64,000 bases of DNA, from assembly GCA_021014325.1 (NCBI GenBank), contig CM037476.1, forward strand, positions 19,442,827 to 19,506,826, read 5' to 3'. Source of the stretch: Plazaster borealis. Taxonomy: Eukaryota; Echinodermata; Asteroidea; Forcipulatida; Labidiasteridae. The translations under genes were made by a program, and so were the position numbers. The notes under the pieces were generated by a model. The model had not been told where the DNA came from. It saw nothing but the letters and a program-made list of their open reading frames with translations, and did no database searches. This document shows, piece after piece, positions 1 to 25,406 of the stretch (its first letter is position 1; each line of letters begins with the position of its first letter).

Positions 1-970
1 CAAGACAACACCGATCTAAGTCCAAACATTTGAGTGTTGAGTTTTACAACAAAGTGGGTGTGGGAGGGTCTCAAGCCAAAGACACTTAGGGGGTTAGGGG
101 TTTAAGATTTACTCTACCAACCTGAGGTGTTGGTCCGGGTCGCCAATGATTCCCAAACACCAGTGTGAGGTGAAGATTCTTGGGCTGATTTCCCGGTAAT
201 ACTGTGGCGTCTTTGCTCGGCGATAATGGAATACTCTGACAGATTCATAATTCATAAAAAAAAAAAATTTTATAAAGCTGATTTATGATGACTTCACAAA
301 GAATCTTGAACTGAAGGTTAATCAAAACAACTTTTTCCAAAATCTTTGACAGCTTGCACTTCGTTATTTTATCAAAAACTTTCAATCAAAATGACTGTTG
401 AGGTTGCATTTCTTATATCAACTTTGTCAAAATTGCATGGAATTGCACCACAGACAGGCCCCTTCAAAAGTTTCCAATAGTCTTTAAGATTTCCCAATGA
501 AAGTGCCCTGTACAAAATAAAAATGGCCTTGTCCTCTAAAAAATTAAATACCTGGGTTCAATTTCATGGCTCTGCATACCGCGGAATTATGCGCTTACCA
601 AGTCCTGTAAAGCACATAATTCTATGTAAAATCGATTCGAAACACTTTGATTCCCACTCATAAATACCTTTCCATTAAAAACATTAAAAAAACCTGTAAA
701 ATGTTGCGAACAAATCTGACAACTTAGCCTCAGCTCACCACGACTCTGATTTGAATTTCTATGCATGTGTTGAGCACTGAATAGCTCCTTGCGCAAGTTA
801 CGAGCTTGCACGCTTAAGTTTCAAACTTTCATAATGCACGATTAAACTTTTATAATGCACGATTAAACATGGCCACCTGATCTCCTCTCAACCAATCAGA
901 ATGGATAAACTGTCCCAGGTATTTATGAATGAAGTATTTACGTAACTTGACCTGGCCCATTGAAACTGAC
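1..970. other. MAP3K20 intron or flank, no exon found
   Basis: AT-rich sequence with an A-run near 258. A repeat stretch at about 545-815 starts with TTCAATTTCATGGCTCTGC and is related to the element at 48.98-49.24 kb. The first 180 bases resemble 10.6-10.7 kb in the same gene. No coding exon of the ZAK C-terminal half is recognisable. Confidence 0.5.
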
Positions 971-13807
<12,837 letters not shown>

Positions 13808-13856
13808 TCATGGTTTACACATTTCCCTTTAAGAAAATAAATCAGTTTAATATAAG

Positions 13857-14106
13857 TAGGGGGCGACAGATCTGGGGGGGGTGGCAGATCTAGGGGGGTG
13901 GCAGATCTAGGGGGCGACAGATCTAGGGGGGAACAGATCTAGGGGGGAACAGATCTAGGGGGGACAGATCTAGGGGGAGACAGATCTAGGGGGGAACAGA
14001 TCTAGGGGGGGTGGCAGATCTGGGGGGTGGCAGATCTGGGGGGCGACAGATCTAGGGGGCGACAGATCTAGGGGGCGACAGATCTAGGGGGCGACAGATC
14101 TAGGGG
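13857..14106. repeat. 16-bp minisatellite, CAGATCTAGGGGGCGA-type
   Basis: About 15 tandem units of 15-18 bp, each with an AGATCT palindrome and a run of five or six G. Unit variants (GGCGA, GGGGAA, GGGGTGG) alternate in blocks, which suggests unequal exchange. It starts about 60 bp upstream of the MAP3K20 start codon, so it lies in the promoter or first intron. Confidence 0.92.
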
Positions 14107-14984
14107 GATGCAGGAGGTACAAGGGGTAGAGGATACGGCAACAGCAAATTCAGCGGTGGCCAACAGTTGGTCCTGCTGGTAAAAGGTCAGTTGAAATTGA
14201 ATTCTCTAAGGACCTGTCAACAAATCTGTCCCATTGGTCATGGTGGTCCGGCTGGCCTGATGTTCATTGCTCCCTTGACAGGCATGACATCTGACCCTCA
14301 GCAAAGAGCAGGACAATTTGTATTGAGTAGAAGGGCTGACCTCCATGTACAATGTACAGTATGGTATAGGCTTTTATACACTTTTCAGGCCAATTAATAA
14401 CAAATAGGCCTAAGTGCTGATTTTTCTGCGGGCACCCCCCCCATGCCATTGTAATGCACTCCATGCACAGGCTGTTCAAATATTTCAAATTTAAGTCCCA
14501 TACAAAAGACAAAGTTAATTGATCATTAAGGTACATGAACATGAATGTGTACATTTACAGTCCGCGAAAAAAGCTGAAGGATTAGGCAAAACAAATAAAA
14601 ATTGTTTGCTTGTGCATAGAGAGTCCTCAAAAGGTAGGGTTGGTCGGTCGATTTAAAAAAAAAATATATATTTTTAACATGGATTTCGTATCTGGGAATA
14701 TAAACTCTTTGGTATTTTAATGAAAACTTTGGGGGGAAAAAATAGAAAACAAATAAAATAAAACAAATCAATAACAAATCAGTTGCGAAGCAAATGACAG
14801 TCGGTCGGACGAGGACAAAGAAAACGTTAGACTATAGATTATAATTATATTTCCGGTAATGAAACCAAGTATACCTCATTTGAGTGAACTAAATCACTAT
14901 GTCTCGCAAGCCTGAGGAAACCTGTAAACTGATAAACAAGGGTGCTTGCTACATGTATGTGAACCAGAAACACCGCAGTTAACC

Positions 14985-15185
14985 ACTTAGCTCTTCCACG
15001 ATAAGTGTTACTATGAGTTCTTTTACATGCACTACCAATCCTGGTATACAGGACCTACGGCTTCACATGCCTAATGTCCCATCCAAAGATGCAATTATGG
15101 TATAATAGTATCTTGCTCAAGGACACAAGTGCCACGACAGGGACTCGAACCTACACTCTGCTGATCAGAAACACCTTTTTCGGCC
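14985..15185 (-). mobile_element. tRNA-derived SINE (family S3), degenerate copy
   Basis: On the minus strand a B-box-like GGTTCGAGTCCCTGTCGTGGCACTTGTG is followed by TCCTTGAGCAAGATACT and the SINE body. It resembles other S3 copies at 19.2, 23.3-23.6 and 44.2 kb. Confidence 0.65.
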
Positions 15186-15279
15186 CCCGACACGCCACGC
15201 AACATCTTCGAAGGTCTCTCCAGGAACCTCACAATATTGTCCATGTACTAATTACAAAGTTAAAGAAAGTACAACGTAA

Positions 15280-16646
15280 TAGACTGTGCAAGTCTCGCGC
15301 GTATTTGAACTTCCGGGACCATTGTGGTCCCAACCAAACATTGAGAGTTTTACGTGGGCGAGATTTTTTTTCTTCAATTATTTTAGTTTAAAGTGGTATA
15401 TAACCATGAACATTCTATATGTTGTTGGGAAATGTAATACTACATGTAAGTGATAAAAAATATGAAAGTAAAAACAATTCAACAATACAACAAAGAAAAC
15501 CAAGGAATTAAACTTGACCTCAGCCTCCGGTTACTTGCACAAAAATTAGAATTTGTGCCCACCTCCGATCACCAAACTTATGTAAACGCTTGTTTTGGTA
15601 GTGTGGTGATAATCCCCAGATGCTGTAATTCCACTAAGCCTTTTCATCACAGTCTATGATCATTGAGGCGTCAGCGCCCTCTATAAACTGCGTCATGGGT
15701 TAATTTTTGTTAGTGGTTGCACATTATTCAGGCGTGGATAATACAAAAGGGGTTTCTAAAAAGTTAAGATCAAATAAGCATCCTTTTCCCAGAGTTTTAA
15801 TTTTGTTTCAATACAAATTATTCAAATTATTTGTGTATTTGTTTTTAAAGGCTAAAACTCATTTCATAAAAATTGTAAAGAGTATTTTTGATGTTCAGAT
15901 TTGATTAAAAAAAAAAATATGTTCTTCATTTTTTGTGCTTTCTTGTTCCGATACACACAAGACTTGCGCGTATCGGAACAGGAAAACACGTCAAGCATGT
16001 CAAGCGAAGAACTTTTTTTTCATAAAAATCAAATCTTTGTTTTAAATTACATCTACTGACAAACTCTGAACGACAAAAAAACTCACTACATGTTTATACA
16101 ATCAGTTGTAGTTTTTATAATAAATACACAAATTAAACAAAATTAAACTCTGGGACAAGGATGCTTATAATATAAATTTGTTCTTAACTTTTCAGAAACC
16201 CCTTACACAGATTCGCGATAGTTACACGGACGCAAAATTAACGCTTAGCAGTTTATAAAGGACGCTGGTGCTTCAACAACCATAGACTGCAATGAAAAGG
16301 CTTCCCGTTGCAATTACAGCATCTGGCGATTATCATCGCGCATCCAAAACAAGCGTTTACATAAGTTTTGTGATAGGAGGTAAGCACAAAATTCTTATTT
16401 TTTTGCAGTACCGGGCTGAGGTCAAGTTTAATTCTCTGGTTTTCTTCGTTATATTGTTGAATTGATTTCACTTTCATATTTTTTATAAAGTTACATGTAA
16501 AGTATTACATTCCCAACAACTTCATGGTCATAAATCAAGTTAAACTAAAATAATTGACAAAACAAAATATTGCCCACGTAAATCTCCATACATGGTTGGG
16601 ACCACAATGGTCCCGGAAGTTCAATGCACGAGACTTGCACAGTCTA
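15280..16646. mobile_element. 1.37-kb palindromic dimer of a 0.7-kb element (family R)
   Basis: The left end TAGACTGTGCAAGTCTCGCGCG and the right end CGAGACTTGCACAGTCTA are inverse. Both halves carry the same internal blocks in opposite orientation (AACGCTTGTTTTGG, CAGATGCTGTAATT, TGACCTCAGCC, GACCATTGTGGTCCCAACCA). The centre near 15.96 kb has the inner end GTTCCGATACAC mirrored as GTATCGGAAC. A single 0.7-kb unit occurs at 50705-51412, so this copy is a head-to-head dimer. No transposase is seen. Confidence 0.88.
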
Positions 16647-18335
16647 TTTATAAGCAGCAAGGTTCGTCGCTGATGATATTGTATAATTCATAACGGGTCT
16701 AATTCATAAAGACAAACCGGAGAGTTGTATGGTACTGAACTGAGTAGCTGTACTTTATTCCATGTAAAACTTTCCATGTGTTTATTTCCCATCATGCACT
16801 TGTGCTCAATGGTGTAGCAGATAATATTGCACTAGATGGTGATGCAAATAGTATCGGACACTACAGATGTAATGAGACATAAGCCTCTTACACCCAACAT
16901 GCACAAAGATTAGCCAGAACCTTTGTATGTTACAATGCATCATTGCCGCTTTGACCAGACGATGATCTCTCTGATCAATACAAAATTCAATAAAGTACCC
17001 TCCTAAAAGTATCCTTTTCAGCTCATATTTATCAGCTTATCTCCTATGTAAGCTTCTACAAACTACACAGTAGCAAGCTCAAGGTTGACATTTTGAACAG
17101 GAGGGGATGCCGATCTGTCCAAAGAACCCTGAGCTATGATTAGTGCCTGACAAAATTTCTTACAATGAGTCATGACATTAGCAAGTTCGGTATAAGTTCC
17201 TGCATTGCTTTTAAAAGCAGTGCTGTAATCTTTACCCATCCTGTCGATAGTCAAAATCCTAGAACAATGGTAAATCTTTGTCAATTTGTAAAGAACTTCC
17301 TGTCGATAGTCAAAATCCTAAAACAAATCTTTGTCAATTTGTAAAAACTTCCTTTATCTCATCAGCTCGCTTCGTTGGTTCCTGGCATGAAAGGCAGGCT
17401 TTGAACTTCATTCCAATGAAAAGTCTGCTGCAAATTGTCCATTGGGCACTTTGAATACTTCGGCAAGGTCTAATTTTATTGGTTTCAAAGAGCACCATGG
17501 CACACCAAGGAAAAAGCAGGGGGTACACACTTTCTTTGTGTTATTTCGTCAAGTAAAATCTAACTGACAGGCTGTGCAAGTCTTGCCCATATCCAAAATG
17601 AGAAAATAACTCAACTGGAGACTATATATTTTCATAAGAAATAAAATTCTTGACAATAAAAATTACCCACAGCAATTTAATGGGCCCTATAAATGCAATT
17701 ATTTCAATTTTTAGACAATTTAAATAAGTTGTTAAAATTAACACTGACACAAAATTTAAAATTGTGACGAGGATACTTATTAGAAACCTCATTTGCCGAT
17801 CACGCCCGAATTTGTGCAATCATTACATAGGTTAAATGATAAATATGTATACAGTTGGGAAAAATTCTTAACTTTTTACAAGTGACCAGAAACGAAGGTC
17901 AAGTCTCATTCTCTGGTTTGTCATGTTTGTCGATTTATTCAATTTAATTCACTTTCATATTTATTATTTCATGGCAAAATTCACTTTCCCAAGAGTATGA
18001 TATAATTTCTAAGCCATAAACCACGTTGAACTAAAGTATTTTCATTTAAATAATCTAGTCTCTGCTGTCATCCTGTACTCTGTTTATTTTTGGTTATTGC
18101 ATTTGAATGTATTTTGTATTTTGTACTCTAGTTTTGTCTGTCCTTTGTTCAATGTCTGTCCAATAGGGAAAAACTCAAAAGCATTGAGCTTCTTCCTTTC
18201 CCTACACGCTGACAGGATGTATATATTAACAAGATTCCTTTGTACAAGTAAACGTAACATCATAATATACATATATTGTGTATTAATTCTGAAAAGTAAT
18301 AATGTATGTACCTTATATATTCTGTTAGTGTGAAA
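16647..18335. other. No gene seen; partial family R copy
   Basis: About 17565-18060 resembles family R on scattered blocks (GGCTGTGCAAGTCTTGCCC, AGGTCAAGTCTCATTCTCTGG, AATTCACTTTCATATT, CATAAACCACGTTGAACTAA). A local duplication TCCTGTCGATAGTCAAAATCCTA occurs at about 17.24 and 17.30 kb. All reading frames are short and unlike any protein. Confidence 0.5.
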
Positions 18336-18337
18336 TA

Positions 18338-18389
18338 AATGTCAATGTCAATGTCAATGTCAATGTCAATGTCAATGTCAATGTCAATA
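18338..18389. repeat. Hexanucleotide microsatellite (AATGTC)n
   Basis: Eight to nine perfect ATGTCA units in tandem. Confidence 0.95.
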
Positions 18390-18667
18390 TTTGAAGAAAC
18401 AGCAGGGTTTACCCTTAACATTTCTAGTGACAAGCCAGCAGGACCAGTTAGCTTGTCACTTTACTAGTCCACAAGCTTTTTCACTCGTCCATACTTCAAA
18501 TGAAATAGGGATGCTTTTCAACACTAAATTAGCCAGCCGGACCACTTTGAGAAACTTTTGACTGGTCCTCAGGTGTTTTAACTGGCATATGGCCAGCGGA
18601 CCCCTGTTAAGGGAGAACACTGAACAAAATCACGCACATGTAAATTTATCTCAATATGGTTGGGACC

Positions 18668-19065
18668 CAACCTCCTCCCCAGGGTTTACTTTATTTCCAA
18701 CCATTTAGTAAACCCTGGGAGGGAAACTCCTTACTTGGACCCTGATTTGACAACGCTCTGGTGTACAAAAGTCTAACGTAAACATGTTAAGTTGTACTAA
18801 TTCAGTATTCACCATGTTCACAGCCAGACTAATCTAATTTGCATACGTATCCAAAAGTTTTGACGGTATGCAAATGATCCAATACCAGGGTGAGAGAGCG
18901 GTCAACCTCGTACTGCTCGACACACCATAAGCCATTTTGAGATATGGCGGACACATCACTATAACACTGTTTGGTTTGGGTAAATTTGTCTGTATACACC
19001 CAAATCCTACAGTGCACTCCTCTAGTGTCCACCATATCTCAAAAAGGCTAATGGGGATGAGGTTG
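18668..19065. mobile_element. MITE family H (CAACCTCGTCC ends) with nested insertion
   Basis: It matches the intact copy at 51671-51951 from AGGGTTTACTTTATTTCCAACCAT to ACTGCTCGACACACCAT. It is then interrupted at about 18929-19045 by a second, self-complementary element bounded by AGCCATTTTGAGATATGGCGGACAC and its near-inverse. The right end GATGAGGTTGG follows. Confidence 0.8.
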
Positions 19066-19189
19066 GGTTGGGACCAACAAGGTCCCAGAAGATCGAATAC
19101 GCATCGAATACGCACGAGACTTGCACAGTCTAATGTGGAAAAGCAGTCCATACTCATTAGACTCAATACTTGATGGCCGTGACATCGAT

Positions 19190-19290
19190 CTGAAGTGTGA
19201 TTTCAAGCCCCGGTCTTGACATGCATGCAACGTAATACATACACACGTGTCCTTCAGCAAGATGCTTTTTGCTACAATTGCTTCCTGTCA
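19190..19290 (+). mobile_element. S3 SINE fragment
   Basis: It carries CAAGCCCCGGTCTTGACA (B-box-like), then ACGTGTCCTTCAGCAAGATGCTTTTTGCTACAATTGCTTCCTG, the body shared with the S3 copy at 44.2 kb. The 5' tRNA-like half is lost. Confidence 0.6.
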
Positions 19291-20014
19291 GCTAAAAATA
19301 CATCCATGGATACCTCAGGCTACAGAATAGTATTAGAGGGTAGAGATTGTTGAATGTGAATGAGTAACCTGATGCATCCATGTTGTTACTGGTGCAGCAT
19401 ACTCCTAAGGAGTTGAGATGAACCCAGGAATGCTTTAAAGCATTCATGAAATCATCTCAACAAACAGGGGTTCGAAGTACGTGTTGTGATGATTAATATA
19501 GTACTTTGAAACTTTGTTTAAAAGTGCCTAATAAATGTATACTAGCCTATTACATGTACAGAGCTGCCAACATTTGCACTTTGCAATAAGGGAGATTTTG
19601 TCCCACAATCTGGGAGATACTAAGAAAAACATTCAACAGAATAGGGACAAAGTGTCCCATAATCAGGGAGATTTCAAAATTTCTTCATCAGAACTTGGAA
19701 ATATTGGTTTATTTTCAGGGAACTTTCTGTAGAATCAGGGAGAGTAGGCAAATCTGCTATTATTCATTATCATTTTGGCATTGAACATTTAGTCCAATCT
19801 GGATTTCTTTTACATAAAAAGCTGCAACGGCACTAAAAATGCGAAACGACTAATATGTATTTTGGGGACTAAAAATTTTTAAGTGACAAACGGTAGTTTA
19901 GTTTCGGGCCAACATTGTTGTTGAGACTTTGTGTTCACAAGATGGGAATCAGACCATTTATAATGTTTATCATTGTACATGTAGAATACTTGCCCATTGA
20001 TAGACCAAGGGCGC

Positions 20015-20232
20015 TGTTACTCCTAGAACATGAGGTTCGTTCTTCTATCGTGGAGACGATAGCAAAACGAACCTCATAGTTCTAGGAGTTTCATGGAGAC
20101 GATAGCAGAACGAACCTCACAGTTCTAGGAGTTTCGTGGAGACTATAGCAGACTGAAACTCAAAGTTCTAACTAAGAGTTTCGTGGAGATGATAGCGGAA
20201 CTAACCTCATAATACTAGTTCTAGGAGTAGGC
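20015..20232. repeat. Tandem repeat, about 48-bp unit, four copies
   Basis: Units of GTTTCGTGGAGACGATAGCAGAACG plus an AACCTCATAGTTCTAGGA part are repeated four times with increasing divergence to the right. ATCGTGGAGACGAT and CCTAGAA/TTCTAGG give each unit dyad symmetry. It is not open in any frame. Confidence 0.9.
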
Positions 20233-22385
20233 GCTGTATGTACAAAGGCCTATTTTGAAGTTTTGACTTGAATTGAAGGGATGGAGTACACTATCACTAG
20301 CAATGGGGTTTCCTTCCTCCGTGCACTAGCTAATACGACCATTATTTCAAGTCAAAATTATATAAAAGTACACTACACTAGACTACTGGGTCTACCCATA
20401 ATACAAATGAGATAAATCTTCTCTCACTACTTCAAGTCAGTGTTAGTTAGCATGGAGGTAGAATTAGTCAGTTAGTGTTACTGTTAATACTGTTAGTGCC
20501 TTTTCAAATTCAAAAAGTTTTCTTCAATTCTGGTCTCAGTAAATATTTTGAGCTTCAAACTTCAACTGGGTTTTTCCCCACGAATTTGAGCCCTGTGAAA
20601 TATCCATGTAGGCTGTATGTAGTTAGCCTCAGAAAACTGCATAGTTGTTGGGCAGAAAAGGTCTGCACTCAATGTACTCAACCCTCTCAATCAAAACATG
20701 GAACAAGGGGTCATCACACAGCAAGCTTTAACCGCAGCTACGACGAGATTAAATAAAATCATCATGAATGCTTGACTACTTACCAGAGAGAGAGTGTCTG
20801 TAACGTACTTATCCAAAAACAATTGACAATTAGAGAAGTTAGTCTTGTAGGTCTGGCAGGATCTCCTAATAAATAACGTAAACATGGGGATATTTTGCCG
20901 TTTCAGTATTTGTTTTGGTGCAAAGCTAGGACCAACAGCAGTCCAGTCAGTGACACTGTACTGCACTGAGTGAGATATAGTGATGATGATTAGTGCACAT
21001 GTCAGCGATACACTGTCTGACTGTATGTACTGTGTTATATTGCTAGGATGCTAAATACTATAATTCTAGTATCAATTATTGCTTCTCCAGCTCCACTGTC
21101 CAGGCAGAGCAGGTGTCCTCTCTTCAGTGCTCTTCTCACCTTCGTAAATGTTATAATATTATGGCTCTAAACAAATGAAAGAAAACTACGACTAGATAAA
21201 TATGATGAGACTTGAGAGATGTCACTTCAACTCACAATCACATGCATGATGCTCAAGTTCAAATGAAAATGCTTGTTGAGCTTATCAGTATCACATCAAA
21301 AAGTTCATATCTGTCCATGATTTCCACGAAGGCCGATGGCGAAACACTAAAAAGAGCGTGTTTGACCCCCCGAATCGTGACTCACAAACCCCTCCTCCTT
21401 TCAAAATGTTCAAGAAACACACGGTGTGTGCCTAGTGGACGGCTGACCGCACTCCGTCTGATTGCTTCCGCTCTCACGTTGTTTTTGGAAGAAGGAAGTC
21501 ATTTTGAAGGGCGCCCTCGTTGGTAACAAATAAACCAGGCCAAAGCAACGAATAATCGCGGTCGATCCCCTCAAGGGGATCGGAATAGACCGTCGTGCAT
21601 GTCGTGCAACGAGTCTCGCGACTCAACACATTTTTGGGAGGGAGGGGGAACCAATTTGGCCCCATTAGGCCTACATTGCTTTAAAACAGGAAGGAAACAA
21701 ACTCGCGCACACGGGTCCCAATGTTCGAATAAGCGCGAGACTTGCACGGTATAATATTCGGGGGAATAGCAGCTGGTTGCATAAGTTCAAAAAGTAGTTT
21801 GGGCAATCAAAGCTTGACACCCCCCCCCCTCTAATGTAGCAAATAGTGGTCGAATAAAACGCGACATTGGATAACTTTTGTGCACACGCACGTAGAAGTG
21901 GTATGGTTGCAGTACACATAAAGAACAACATATTATGTAGGCCCTATTAATGCCCCCTATTTATGCTAATATAAGATTTTGTTTTCGTCTGTAATTACAA
22001 AAATTAATTTGGAGTTTAAATAAAACGTGACCCTAAGTTCAGAGGACATTAGTGTTACTTTTTGCGTTATTTGTTGAGTAGACGATTACGGATGGGGCGG
22101 CAAAATCGTCCATAGCACTATACATGCTGTCCACCATCGAGTTGGGATAAATACTTCAAAAGGCCCAAAATGTGATAGGGAATACAAACCTTCCGGGAAC
22201 GACTGTCAGGAATCCGAACCCCTCACAAAAATATGAATAGCGCCTATTCATGATTTGTTTACCTTCCACATTGTCCACGCCACCTCCACCTTTTCACAAA
22301 GCATCACATCTTAAGATGAGTTGTCAATATATATCACCATAGTGATTTGTATTGTGACATCACACTTTGCTTTGCAATTAAAGTC
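20233..22385. other. Gene not recognised; unassigned sequence
   Basis: The GC-richer stretch at 21.3-21.65 kb has several CpGs and could hold a 5' UTR exon or promoter for the minus-strand kinase gene, but I cannot show this. A family R terminus (TTCGAATAAGCGCGAGACTTGCACGG) lies at about 21725-21752. The rest is unclassified. Confidence 0.4.
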
Positions 22386-22392
22386 CAATTAC

Positions 22393-22938
22393 CAAACGTG
22401 TACCGTACACGTTTGGTAATTGGAACCCACTGTAAATTTGTTTCAAACCTATTTATAGTTGTAGATACCATACAAAAAACCTGTGAAAATTTCATTTCAA
22501 AAGGTGGTAGCGTTTTTGAGATATTGCCGAAAATCGGGAGCAGTTACGTCCACGCAGGAAGAATAATCTGAACTGCAATACACACTCTGAGAAGCGTTTA
22601 TGCGTAACGCTTCTCAGATTCAAATGTTTTGGGGGATAAAAAGTGATATATTTTTCCATAATCGGTACTTCGAAGTGAAAAGTTTCAAAATGCATTATAC
22701 TATCTTAAGCTGCTGTACTTCTTACCAAGTGAGTTTTTATTGCCATCAGAGTCTGTAACGCTTCTCAGATTCAAATGTTTTGAGGGGATAAACAGTGATA
22801 TATTTTTCCATAAGCGGTACTTCGAAGTGAAAAGTTTCAAAGTGCATTATACTATCCAAAGCTGCTGTACTTCTTACCAAGTGAGTTTTTATTGCCATTA
22901 ATTATCAGGGTAATTACCAAACGTGTACGATGCCTTTG
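22393..22938 (-). mobile_element. MITE family A with internal tandem duplication
   Basis: Normal family A ends flank a segment (GTAACGCTTCTCAGATTCAAATGTTTTG to GAGTTTTTATTGCCATCA) that occurs twice in direct order, starting near 22595 and near 22756. The unit is about 160 bp. The copy is therefore longer than the usual 380-400 bp. Confidence 0.85.
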
Positions 22939-23334
22939 AAGAGTTAAGATCAATCTTAGCTCTTTGTGAAATCGGCCCCATATATACAGGGAAGGTTTGC
23001 TACGCGCCTCATGCATTGAGTATTGTGCCTTTTTAATGTGCTTGGTGTCACGGGACAAAAATAATGACAAAGTGTGATTGGTCCTGCCTGCTTTTGGTGT
23101 ATCAGTAGGCCTATGTTGAGTGGTGCTGTTTGTGGAAGTTCTTCCACACATGCATAAGTGTATCTGAAAACGTCGCCGTGCCTGCAGGTTTTTTTTATTT
23201 TATTTTAATATTTGTAAATATTATGCAGTTCTCATATTATGATAGCGCTTTATCACAACCGAGGGAGTCTCACAGCGCTCATTATAGACATATATTTTTT
23301 TCAACAAGTTATGATGTTCGAAATTAAAGGTCAA

Positions 23335-23645
23335 TTTATTTACACAGCAACATGTAACGGTTTACAAGGTGCTGTGGCGCAATCTGCAGCCAACCACACC
23401 AGAAAACACCAAGGCGAACCCATTCTCTAAAACAATACGTATAGCTGGGTTCTTTTACGTGCATTACACAACACACGTCAGGACTTACGGCCTCACGACC
23501 CATCCGAAGGACGAAGCAATAATGCTGGGGAAAAGTTACAACAATATTAAAATAACACATCTTGCTTTAAGACACAAGTATCAAGACCGGGACTCAAACC
23601 CATACTCTGCTGGTCAGAAACACCAGAGCTGGAGTCAAGTCTACC
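23335..23645 (-). mobile_element. S3 SINE, long copy
   Basis: The body (GTTTACAAGGTGC, GGGTTCTTTTACGTGCATTACACAACAC, CGGCCTCACGACCCATCCGAAGGACGAAGC) is followed by the tRNA-like part in inverse orientation, with GACCGGGACTCAAACCCATACTCTGCTGGTCAGAAACACC. The B box on the minus strand is GGGTTTGAGTCC. Confidence 0.75.
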
Positions 23646-23893
23646 AGCCACTGCCTCTCCAAACACATTAAAACCCTCCGAGGAAGCACGTGTATCGAAG
23701 CTGTCTCAGCAAAACCACCAATTAGTGAATAACTCTCTCAATTATAAATTTACCCCATCCTGCCAGATAGTCCTATTCCATTGTATTTTACATCAGTTCG
23801 AAGGATCGATTTAGAACCCCCCTCCCCCTTTTAGCCAACATACTACATGTTTTTTTCAGATGTATAGGCTATTGAAATACATGTATTAGTAGC

Positions 23894-24262
23894 TTAAAGG
23901 CATCGTACACGTTTGGTAATGACTCTGAAAATTTATGGCAATAAAAACTTACTTGGTAAGAAGTACAGCAGCTTTGGATATTATAATGCATTTTGAGAGA
24001 CTTTTTACCTCGAAGGACTGCGGTTATGGAAAAAATATCCCCAAACTATTTTGAATACTCAGACTGTGTATTCCAATGCAGATTATTCTTCATGCGTGGA
24101 CATTATTCCGCTCAAGATTTTCGGCAATAATTACCTCAAAAACCCTACCACCTTTTGAAATGAAATTTTCACAGGTTAGTTTTATGGTATATATATCTAC
24201 AACTATATAGGATTGAAACAAACAAAAGGCTCTAATTACCAAACGTGTACGATGCCTTTAAC
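23894..24262 (+). mobile_element. MITE family A copy
   Basis: TTAAAGGCATCGTACACGTTTGG at the left and CCAAACGTGTACGATGCCTTTAA at the right form a TIR of more than 20 bp. The central hairpin is shortened compared with the copy at 40.9 kb. Confidence 0.9.
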
Positions 24263-24699
24263 GCACACATTATAGTAATAAGGCCTAGTTTGACAAAGAA
24301 AGAACAAGAAAAAAGGAGAATATTAAAATACTCCACAAGGAGATTTATGATTGTTGCGAAACAGTTGCAAGCCTAATAAAATTAAACTTCACAAATGTAT
24401 GTATTAATAAAAAAAATTCCATCATCCCGGTGCACGCACCCTTTGATGCTGATGTAAAGTGTGTTCCATCGGGGCTTCTGTCGTTTGCTGAGGGGCGCTC
24501 ATCAAATCATGTCTGCTGCCTCATTGAGATCTCAGTCGACCTTGCTTGGCCTACGGACCCTTGCATTTTCAAATCCCTTCGACTTCAGTAAAATTAAAAC
24601 TTGCTTCCCCCCACCCCCATCAGTTCACCGCTACGGGTTTGTGTTCCATCAGAAATGCAAAGATATCAAAGGAAAGCGTCCGGAGTGTATACGGTTGCT

Positions 24700-25102
24700 T
24701 CTTTCAAGGGTCTGTATTATACGTTTGGTGACTCTGAAAATGAATGGCAATAAAAACTTACTTGGTATTTTTTGAAGTTCAGCAGCTTTGGATATAGTAA
24801 AATGCATTTTGAGAAACTTTTCACTTCGAAGTACTGCGGGTATGAAAAAAGATACAACTTGTATCCCCCAAAATTGAATCTGAGAAGCGTTATACTGCAG
24901 TAACGTTTCTCAGAAAGTGTATTCCAATTACCGATTATTCTTTATGCGTAGCAATAACCATTCAAGATTTTCGGCAATATCTCTAAAACGCTACCACCTT
25001 TTGAAATGATATTTTCACAGGTTATTGTTATGGTATATAATATACAACTATGATTGAAACAAACAGTGGGTTCCAATTGCCAAACGTATACATTCCCTTT
25101 AA
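24700..25102 (+). mobile_element. MITE family A copy, 5' end degenerate
   Basis: It carries GGGTCTGTATTATACGTTTGG, the core TTCGAAGTACTGCGGGTATG, the central palindrome GCGTTATACTGCAGTAACG, and the right end CCAAACGTATACATTCCCTTTAA. Confidence 0.88.
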
Positions 25103-25406
25103 TATCAAGGACTCTCAGCAATAAATCAACAATCAAAATTTGTCGAAAGGTAAGGTGGCAATTTTCATTTGTAATCATTATTGTTGTTTTCATTAATGAA
25201 ATGGTTCCATTTCGAATACTAAAACCTGCTTCTTTTGGATGGCTAAATTGCTTCAGGTATTGTAAACGTCTCCCTTGAGTTTTCATGTCCCTGGATTTGC
25301 AATCTTCACAATGCCCAGAAGATTCAACTATCCTTTTCAAAGTGTTCCTACCCGCACAAGTTTCTACTTTACACTGATTGATTTTCATATGACGCAATAA
25401 TAGCCT

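Noticed and set aside
24462..24700. A plus-strand frame starting VFHRGFCRLLRG that looks like a mitochondrial presequence
   Set aside because: The frame runs into family A MITE sequence and has no recognisable mature protein or supported splice site. Arg/Ser/Leu richness alone is not evidence.
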